Shown: positions 1-5,128 of the stretch, in pieces
How positions within the stretch are numbered: the first letter of the stretch is position 1
Layout of the letters: each line of letters opens with the position of its first letter
NCBI GenBank assembly: GCA_002352055.1
Contig: DEHS01000097.1
Location: 31,871-38,930 of the forward strand
Origin: Legionellaceae bacterium UBA2794
GTDB lineage: Bacteria; Pseudomonadota; Gammaproteobacteria; Legionellales; Legionellaceae
DNA length: 7,060 nt
Reading direction: 5' to 3'
Notes under the pieces: model-generated
Seen by the model: the letters and a program-made list of their open reading frames with translations, nothing else
The model's database searches: none
What the model was told of the DNA's origin: nothing
Program-made: the position numbers and the translations under genes

Positions 1-2615
1 ACCTGAAATGGCCTTTCAGACTCCGAGAATGCATCTCTTCGCGGGCGACTTTCTAATTCCTTTACTAATTCATCATTATCCGGTTTGTAAAACAAGGGCC
101 TGGAAGACTCACTTAAGTTTGAATTTGCGCGAGGTCTGGGTGATGAGCTGGATAAAGGCCCACTCGGCGGTAATAAAGTAAACGGAATCTGAGCGTAGGA
201 GGAAGGAAGAGACAAACACGATTTCTTTTTTTTAATAATAAATAATTCTGAATGAGACTTCGGTTCGATTTCAGCTTTGTCCAAATAATTGATTTCCGGC
301 ATTTTAGATAATAATGACTCGTCTTTTCTGGGCTTCGAGCCTACTGCGCCATCCTCAATTTTTGAAAATTTCCGAATCAATAAAGGATTATCAGTCCTTT
401 CTTTATCGTAACTGATATTAAAATCTTCAATATCAAATTCAGGATTAGATAATTTTAATAACGTATGATATTCAAATAAAAATTTTAAAATAGGTTCTTT
501 TACCTTCGCATAATATCTTGCACGTGATTCAGATTTTTGATTTCCCACAAGAGTTATATTAGCTAAAACGCCTAAATCAGTCAGATCGTCCAATGAAAGA
601 TTTCGTGCAGTCAATACATTAGACAAATCAGTAAAATAATCAAGATATTGACTCAATCCGGTTATTTTTTTTATACGAGAGCTCGCATGTTCTAAAGTGG
701 CCATATAGTCCACGATAAACGTTAAAGTTGTTTTAAAAGAATGATGGTCGAATCTGTATTGACCATCGAAACAAACCAATTCTTTATTGTTTTTTATTCC
801 CTCAATTAAATTAAATATTTTATCGATAAGCTCCAGCTCAATTTGCTCGGGAGTTTTTTTAGCCTCACTACTGGTCCCATTTTTTTCTTTATTCTTAATT
901 TTCTTTTTTATTTTTTTTCTTTCTTTATGCTGTTTATCCTGGATTACATCCGTCAACTGTTTTTTTATATCAACTAATCTTTCTTTAAAATTATTTTTAT
1001 CGCTTTCATCTACCAATAACGAATAAAATTTTTGTACAGATTCACCACAATAATCGAGGTAAGGCAATAAGGTTACTATATAATCCATTGAATCACGGGA
1101 TGAGTAAACTTTCTCAAACTTAGTTAACTTGGTAATAATCTCAAGATAGTGTCTATTTATTTCTTTATTTCCAAATTTTTTTGACGAATTCAGCTCAAGT
1201 TGCTTAAGAAGTTTATTTATATTTTGCGCTAATAATTTCATAACCAGGTTAAGACAAACTTCTCTGTTAGAGTCAATATCAATATCCTCAGGAATAAGTG
1301 TTTTCAATTCTTGTATAAATTTATCTATAGTAGATAGTATAAAAAACTCACTTTTCAAATTATCTTCACCAGGTAATGGTGTTCTGGATAATTCTTTTAA
1401 AATGTGGTTGATATCTTCCCATCTAACCATTAAATTATAATGAAGTTTATCAATGAGGGAAAATTGAACATGCTCCTGCAAATAATTCAGTATTTGCGGT
1501 AACACATTATTAATTTCGTAGTACGACTTTGCAGCTGTTATCCCAGTATTAATTTTGCGTATAATATCAACCGCCTCACCTACTTCAGATGAGGGTTTCA
1601 TCAACTCCTCTAATTCTGATTTTTGCATAGTAGGATAATCTACGTTTATTTGAGCTTTTTTAAATATTTTTTTGTACAGTCTAACAAATGGATTCAAGTT
1701 TTCTTCTTTAACAAAAAAAATTAAATAATTAGTTTTTTTAATAACATCAAGTAGAAATTTGAATAAGCTATATTTCTCATCAGAAAATTTATTATCATTA
1801 CCGTAAAGTTTTTGTCTTAAGTCCTGATAATCTTCTTCAATAATCTGAAGTTCCTCATTAATTGTTTTTAGATCAGTAATGCTTTTAGAAAAAAATTGTT
1901 GTGATTTATTAGCTTTAGTATCTTTTTTATAAAAATCATTTTCCTCCTTTTTGAGCTTGGGTTTTACACGCTCTCCTTGAAGAGTTAATTTATCGACTTC
2001 TATTAAGTGTTCTTTATTTTTCTTCTTTGATTTTTTCCCTTCTATTTTTTTATCTGGAGTGTCACTTGAACGAATTTTTAAGTCTTCTTTTAATTTTGGG
2101 GATTTAATTTTTGCAGATGTTGACTCACCAACACGCAGCATCATATTCATGGAACTCGATTTAATATTTTTGGTTTTCTTAGATTTTTTCTTAAAAAATT
2201 CTTCTGATGTTACTACAGGTGTGCTGATCTTATCTTTTGGGACAAGATTTAATGAAGAACGAACAACCTCCTGATTGTCATTTTCCAATTTTTCTTTCTC
2301 AATTTTTTTAATATTTGTTTCAAGCTCCTGTAATACAAATTGTAACCAGGGAGTTTTTAAAAATCTTTTAGCGTAATCAACCTGACTAGCCTCTGTTATT
2401 TTATAATCTTTCTCTGCAAAAATGCCGTTTATGATAATGTTAAAATTGTCCAGGATTGTTTTTAAATAATGAAAGTTCCGACCAATCTGGATAATTTTTT
2501 TATAAATTTCCCCCAGTCTCAAATGAATATTTAGAATTTTAAAATTCAGAATCTCATCGTACTCTTGTTTATTCGTATTATTTTTTTCTTTATCCTTCTT
2601 GGCTATATTTACCAT
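1..2615 (-). CDS. Very large lysine-rich helical protein of unknown function (3' end outside the window); candidate secreted effector
   Basis: I do not recognise this protein. Reading the minus strand from the ATG at 2615-2613, the frame stays open for 871 codons to the window edge, so the C-terminus is missing. The start is supported by GAGG at 2627-2624, eight bases before the ATG, and by an in-frame TGA a few codons further upstream. Visible layout: residues 1-110 look helical; 110-235 form a lysine- and serine-rich linker with basic clusters at 142-149 and 189-201; 236-555 look helical with leucine/isoleucine heptad-like spacing; 561-578 is a third basic cluster; 591-745 look helical again; from about 800 the chain becomes Ser/Pro/Arg-rich and probably disordered. 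I see no signal peptide, transmembrane segment or catalytic motif. The body is extremely AT-rich (10 G/C in 60 bases at 1681-1740). The gene diverges from the carrier-like gene. A host-directed effector or a structural coiled-coil protein are both possible; the frame itself is certain. Confidence 0.88.
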   Translation of the reverse strand, partial: MVNIAKKDKEKNNTNKQEYDEILNFKILNIHLRLGEIYKKIIQIGRNFHYLKTILDNFNIIINGIFAEKDYKITEASQVDYAKRFLKTPWLQFVLQELETNIKKIEKEKLENDNQEVVRSSLNLVPKDKISTPVVTSEEFFKKKSKKTKNIKSSSMNMMLRVGESTSAKIKSPKLKEDLKIRSSDTPDKKIEGKKSKKKNKEHLIEVDKLTLQGERVKPKLKKEENDFYKKDTKANKSQQFFSKSITDLKTINEELQIIEEDYQDLRQKLYGNDNKFSDEKYSLFKFLLDVIKKTNYLIFFVKEENLNPFVRLYKKIFKKAQINVDYPTMQKSELEELMKPSSEVGEAVDIIRKINTGITAAKSYYEINNVLPQILNYLQEHVQFSLIDKLHYNLMVRWEDINHILKELSRTPLPGEDNLKSEFFILSTIDKFIQELKTLIPEDIDIDSNREVCLNLVMKLLAQNINKLLKQLELNSSKKFGNKEINRHYLEIITKLTKFEKVYSSRDSMDYIVTLLPYLDYCGESVQKFYSLLVDESDKNNFKERLVDIKKQLTDVIQDKQHKERKKIKKKIKNKEKNGTSSEAKKTPEQIELELIDKIFNLIEGIKNNKELVCFDGQYRFDHHSFKTTLTFIVDYMATLEHASSRIKKITGLSQYLDYFTDLSNVLTARNLSLDDLTDLGVLANITLVGNQKSESRARYYAKVKEPILKFLFEYHTLLKLSNPEFDIEDFNISYDKERTDNPLLIRKFSKIEDGAVGSKPRKDESLLSKMPEINYLDKAEIEPKSHSELFIIKKKKSCLSLPSSYAQIPFTLLPPSGPLSSSSPRPRANSNLSESSRPLFYKPDNDELVKELESRPRRDAFSESERPFQ

Positions 2616-2820
2616 ATCCTTATCCTCAGTCAAATCTGATACTCAATAACCCATCCGGGCATTTCCTTAAATCCACTAGATAATGTTTACCCCAGTAATA
2701 GTTGGAATGAAACACGATAAGCCTTTCTATTTAGTTTAAAAAACCATGCTCCATATGGGTTGCATTAAAATTTTTTCAATGGTACCCTAAAAGCACAGTA
2801 AGTACACACATAATAATTTA

Positions 2821-2881
2821 AATGCTCAATATGACTTCTCACATAAGTGTCTATCAAATGCCCCTTCGGGATATGAGCATT
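2821..2881. repeat. Inverted repeat with an internal C-rich/G-rich loop
   Basis: AATGCTCA at 2821-2828 is exactly complementary to TGAGCATT at 2874-2881. The pairing can continue inward through ATAT against ATA with one bulged base. The enclosed segment contains CCCCTTCGGG at 2861-2870, which can itself fold as a small stem. It could be a structured leader, a small RNA element or a chance repeat in AT-rich DNA. No T-tract follows directly, so it is not a standard terminator. Confidence 0.4.
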
Positions 2882-2919
2882 CAATTCTCTTTATCTTTTT
2901 TTATCGTCTTCGAGCCTTT

Positions 2920-2955
2920 CGCCTGGTAGGGATTGTTCTGCGCGCCTGCTAGGCG
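2920..2955. promoter_or_regulatory. Tandem dyads CGCCTGNTAGG, candidate regulator binding sites
   Basis: CGCCTGGTAGG at 2920-2930 and CGCCTGCTAGG at 2943-2953 differ at one base, and their starts are 23 bases apart, about two helical turns. Each is a small dyad, CCT-N3-AGG, and the second extends to a perfect five-base inverted repeat, CGCCT-GCT-AGGCG (2943-2955). They lie about 50-80 bases upstream of the carrier-like start codon, and the second falls near where a -35 element would sit for the possible -10 at 2970. This layout fits a protein that binds two adjacent sites. The regulator is unknown. Confidence 0.4.
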
Positions 2956-2969
2956 TAATTCCGCAGATC

Positions 2970-2975
2970 TATAAC
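2970..2975 (+). promoter_or_regulatory. Possible -10 box of the carrier-like gene
   Basis: TATAAC matches the sigma70 -10 consensus at five of six positions and would start transcription near 2982, giving a leader of about 20 bases. No recognisable -35 hexamer lies at the right distance. The second CGCCTGCTAGG dyad is there instead, which would fit an activator-dependent promoter. In DNA this AT-rich a five-of-six match can arise by chance. Confidence 0.3.
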
Positions 2976-3001
2976 TCTAATCACTTCATAGGACTCCAAT
3001 T

Positions 3002-3829
3002 ATGAAAAGTAAAAGCGATAAAACAGGTCTTAATAAATGGCAAGAAATAGCACTATTTCCAGTGGTCCAGGGTACTTTGTTAGGGGCATTCACTATATTT
3101 AGCATTACTCCTCTATTAAATTGGACTAACTGCAAAATGAATAATCAGAAAATGAATTGGAATAAGCCGTTGGCAGGTTGGCGAGCATATACCAGCTCTG
3201 CAGCACCATCCTATGCAGCGGTTTTTGCTCTAAAGTTACTGTTCCCATCAACACCTGACGATTCTTTTGTTTATAACTTTTCAACCTCATTCACCGCTGG
3301 AGCCTTAGCTGGTCTTGCTGGTGTTCCTTCTGAAGTGATTGCTCAAAATCAACATTTAGCTAAGCTTGAAACAGGAAGTGAAACGGTAAAAAAAATGAAA
3401 TCAAGCAATGGTTATGGATCCTTTTTCAAAGGTGGAGGCGCAACCATGCTGCGCGAAGGGATGTGGTCCACAACTTACCTAACTTCTGTTCCTGGTTTAG
3501 CACACTATTTACAACAGAAAGGAATGGAAAAAAATACCGCGCAGGCCACAGCGGTGGTAACAACCAGCGTCCCCTATGCAGTTTTAAGTACCCCTTTTCA
3601 TCTCTTCCGCTCAAAAAAACAGTTTGGCTTAACTGCACCGATAAACACGCCAAGTTACGTGCAAATCGGTAAAAAAATATGGAATGAAGATTTATCAGCG
3701 AGTACTTTTCAGCGGTTAAGTTTTTTATTTCGCGGAGCGAGAGAAAGAACAGTCACCGTTCTTATAGCCACTATACTTATGGTTAAAGGAGAAGAGCACT
3801 ACACAAAAATGATTCGATCGATGAAATAA
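3002..3829 (+). CDS. Mitochondrial carrier family (SLC25)-like membrane protein, LncP-like; candidate host-targeted effector
   Basis: The 275 residues fit the tripartite plan of mitochondrial carriers, whose usual length is about 280-320. Repeat 1: hydrophobic segment about 18-37, then P37 and, after a short loop, GW at 59-60 before a second helix with APSYAAVFALK (68-78). Repeat 2: helix about 92-109 ending in PSE (109-111), then NGYGSFFKG (136-144), which fits the family pattern [DE]G-x4-[FYW][KR]G with N for the acid, then a helix to about 170. Repeat 3: helix about 180-197, then PFHLFRSKKQ (198-207), matching Px[DE]xx[KR]x[KR]xQ with H for the acid, then FLFRG (241-245) and RERTVT. AGGA at 2990-2993 sits eight bases before the ATG. 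Family knowledge: carriers exchange nucleotides or metabolites across the mitochondrial inner membrane, and Legionella LncP is a secreted member that moves ATP. Substrate and secretion here are inference. The gene is apparently monocistronic. Confidence 0.68.
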   Translation: MKSKSDKTGLNKWQEIALFPVVQGTLLGAFTIFSITPLLNWTNCKMNNQKMNWNKPLAGWRAYTSSAAPSYAAVFALKLLFPSTPDDSFVYNFSTSFTAGALAGLAGVPSEVIAQNQHLAKLETGSETVKKMKSSNGYGSFFKGGGATMLREGMWSTTYLTSVPGLAHYLQQKGMEKNTAQATAVVTTSVPYAVLSTPFHLFRSKKQFGLTAPINTPSYVQIGKKIWNEDLSASTFQRLSFLFRGARERTVTVLIATILMVKGEEHYTKMIRSMK

Positions 3830-3842
3830 TGCCTCTTTCTTA

Positions 3843-3886
3843 GCCTTTTACTAGTAACGTAGTAAAAGGCCTATTTGCACTTTTTT
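3843..3886 (+). terminator. Hairpin terminator after the carrier-like gene
   Basis: GCCTTTTACTA at 3843-3853 is a perfect 11-base complement of TAGTAAAAGGC at 3860-3870, with a six-base loop. It begins 13 bases after the stop codon. The run of six T begins at 3881, ten bases past the stem, so the T-tract is later than in a textbook intrinsic terminator. Together with the promoter at 3936 it suggests that the carrier-like gene and the next gene are transcribed separately. Confidence 0.7.
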
Positions 3887-3935
3887 AAATATTTACAACC
3901 ACTTCCTTTCTATTTATGTACGGCTTAGCAAATAC

Positions 3936-3964
3936 TTGAACTCTTTGGCAAGTTTGAATATAGT
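3936..3964 (+). promoter_or_regulatory. Sigma70-type promoter of the coiled-coil gene
   Basis: TTGAAC at 3936-3941 and TATAGT at 3959-3964 are separated by exactly 17 bases, and each hexamer matches consensus at five of six positions. Transcription would begin near 3971 and give a leader of about 50 bases that carries the AGGAGG at 4009-4014. This is the best promoter in the window. Confidence 0.65.
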
Positions 3965-4019
3965 GAAAAACTAATGGCCAAGAATGGTCACATTTTAATT
4001 GATTTAACAGGAGGTTTTA

Positions 4020-5006
4020 ATGATTAAACTACAACTCTTGCTCGACTCTATGATTACAGTAATTTTAAGATATAGCGGCAACACTACTTCAACAGATCAT
4101 ACAAGTGAAGACTTAAACAAATTCATTATAGAATCAACCGAAATTGATTCGGATAGACGGGATTTATTAAAATTTATTCTCAAGGAAATAATATTTCTAA
4201 AAGGAAAGCTTGCTAAAAAAGATCCCTTTTCATCAGAAGAATTAAGCAAAGATGCCACACGAATTGGCCGGATGTTGGTTGATTTAAAAAATCTAATCAA
4301 AACGCACAAAAAAAATAAATATGAGATAACAATTAACGAAAACCCTGAAAAAATTCAAATCAGAGGTTTGGATAATTCAGGAATACTAACCTCTTCACTA
4401 TGTAACTCCGGAAAAATAATTAAAGAAGAGATATTTGGCAAATTAGGTATTCATATAGATAAAAAAGATTCTCAAATTTTTGATATTGCTAACAAAATAG
4501 TAGAAGAACATAATGATGCTCTGGTAAAACAGCGCCATGGAAATTCAGTTTCAATTGTAAAGAAAATAGAAGAGGAAAGTGCGATAATATCTGACTTACA
4601 AGCCGATAATGAATCAAAATCAAAATCATTAAACCAATGCTCTGAACTGATTTACAAGCAAGACGCCCAAATAAAAAATCTCCAAGAAGAGCTGGCTCGG
4701 CTTAGAAATGATGTTAACCAGTTACAACTTTCTATTTCAATTAAGGATGAGGAAATTATTAAAAAAAATAACATTATTGAAGCAAATCATAAAAAAATTA
4801 AGGAATTAGGCGAAACAATTGAACGAATTAGTAAATTAGTTCCAACCAAGAGCGATACACGAAACAATGTTTCCACCAATCCCTCCTCTACATCTAACCT
4901 TGGGTTATTCTCCTCCACTCGGAAAGGATCGGGTCCTCTTTTCCCAACTTATTTATTTAACCCTTCTTCCGAGTTAAACTCCAATAACTTCACGGATAAT
5001 ATTTAA
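4020..5006 (+). CDS. Coiled-coil protein of unknown function, candidate secreted effector
   Basis: I do not recognise this 328-residue protein. The start is well supported: a full AGGAGG at 4009-4014 lies five bases before the ATG, and a good promoter lies upstream. The first 17 residues are rather hydrophobic but include an acidic residue and show no signal-peptidase site, so this is not a clear signal peptide. Residues 30-100 look helical and charged, 100-150 mixed, and about 178-272 form a long heptad-patterned coiled coil rich in E, K, N, L and I. From 273 on the chain is Ser/Thr/Asn/Pro-rich and probably disordered, ending in a polar stretch. No catalytic motif or membrane helix is visible. 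GC is low in the coiled coil (about 17% at 4741-4800) and higher in the tail (51 of 120 bases at 4861-4980). An AT-rich helical body with a polar flexible C-terminus is common among Dot/Icm substrates, but a cytoplasmic coiled-coil protein is equally possible. Confidence 0.87.
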   Translation: MIKLQLLLDSMITVILRYSGNTTSTDHTSEDLNKFIIESTEIDSDRRDLLKFILKEIIFLKGKLAKKDPFSSEELSKDATRIGRMLVDLKNLIKTHKKNKYEITINENPEKIQIRGLDNSGILTSSLCNSGKIIKEEIFGKLGIHIDKKDSQIFDIANKIVEEHNDALVKQRHGNSVSIVKKIEEESAIISDLQADNESKSKSLNQCSELIYKQDAQIKNLQEELARLRNDVNQLQLSISIKDEEIIKKNNIIEANHKKIKELGETIERISKLVPTKSDTRNNVSTNPSSTSNLGLFSSTRKGSGPLFPTYLFNPSSELNSNNFTDNI

Positions 5007-5040
5007 ACCGTACCACCAGACACCAAGGTTTATTTTTATT
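5004..5040 (+). terminator. Weak hairpin with a T-rich trail after the coiled-coil gene
   Basis: TAAACC at 5004-5009, overlapping the stop codon, pairs with GGTTTA at 5027-5032, and TTTTTATT follows immediately. The stem is only six base pairs and the loop is 17 bases, so its strength as an intrinsic terminator is doubtful. It is listed because of its position and the adjoining T-tract. Confidence 0.35.
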
Positions 5041-5071
5041 CAAAATCCAATTTCCCCACAAAACTCGCAAT

Positions 5072-5105
5072 ATAGGACAGAATCACTGTATAATGCAGGT
5101 CCTAT
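5072..5105 (+). promoter_or_regulatory. mrcA promoter: consensus -10 inside an inverted repeat
   Basis: TATAAT at 5089-5094 is a perfect -10 box and places the transcription start near 5101, with a leader of about 28 bases. The -35 side is poor (TCGCAA at 5065-5070, 18-base spacer). ATAGGAC at 5072-5078 and GTCCTAT at 5099-5105 form a perfect seven-base inverted repeat with centres 27 bases apart, one arm upstream of the -10 and one over the start site. That is a typical operator position, but no regulator can be named. Confidence 0.5.
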
Positions 5106-5128
5106 TCCTATTCTAGATAATTAATACT

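Larger units (their letters stand above)
2616..3001. other. Divergent intergenic region without a convincing gene
   Basis: These 386 bases separate the left-facing large gene from the right-facing carrier-like gene and must hold both of their promoters. The part next to the left gene (about 2616-2815) is AT-rich and gave no promoter on the minus strand that I would defend. The right part holds an inverted repeat (2821-2881), a pair of CGCCTG(G/C)TAGG dyads (2920-2955) and a possible -10 box (2970-2975). The only open frame of note is a 35-codon one at 2822-2929, which lacks a ribosome binding site. Confidence 0.7.

Noticed and set aside
901..920. Homopolymer T run (A run on the coding strand) as a phase-variation tract
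   Set aside because: The run is only eight bases, similar runs occur throughout this AT-rich gene, and the frame is intact, so nothing marks it as a switch.
787..1026. Plus-strand open frame rich in F, L, I and S
   Set aside because: It is the antisense of the lysine-rich minus-strand gene: poly-A lysine codons read as phenylalanine on the other strand. The same holds for the frame at 2059-2274.
2616..2820. Possible PmrA (TTAA-type) or CpxR (GTAAA-type) boxes for the large minus-strand gene
   Set aside because: Only single half-sites such as GTAAA were found. Paired repeats with correct spacing are missing, and such pentamers are common in AT-rich DNA.
2822..2929. A 35-codon open frame, plus strand, in the divergent intergenic region
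   Set aside because: There is no ribosome binding site before its ATG, it overlaps the inverted repeat and the first dyad, and its length is within chance expectation.
3426..3672. Open frames on both strands inside the carrier-like gene
   Set aside because: They lie wholly within a well-supported gene with family motifs and have no start signals of their own.
4097..4309. Minus-strand open frame inside the coiled-coil gene
   Set aside because: It is antisense to a gene with a strong promoter, AGGAGG and coiled-coil periodicity.
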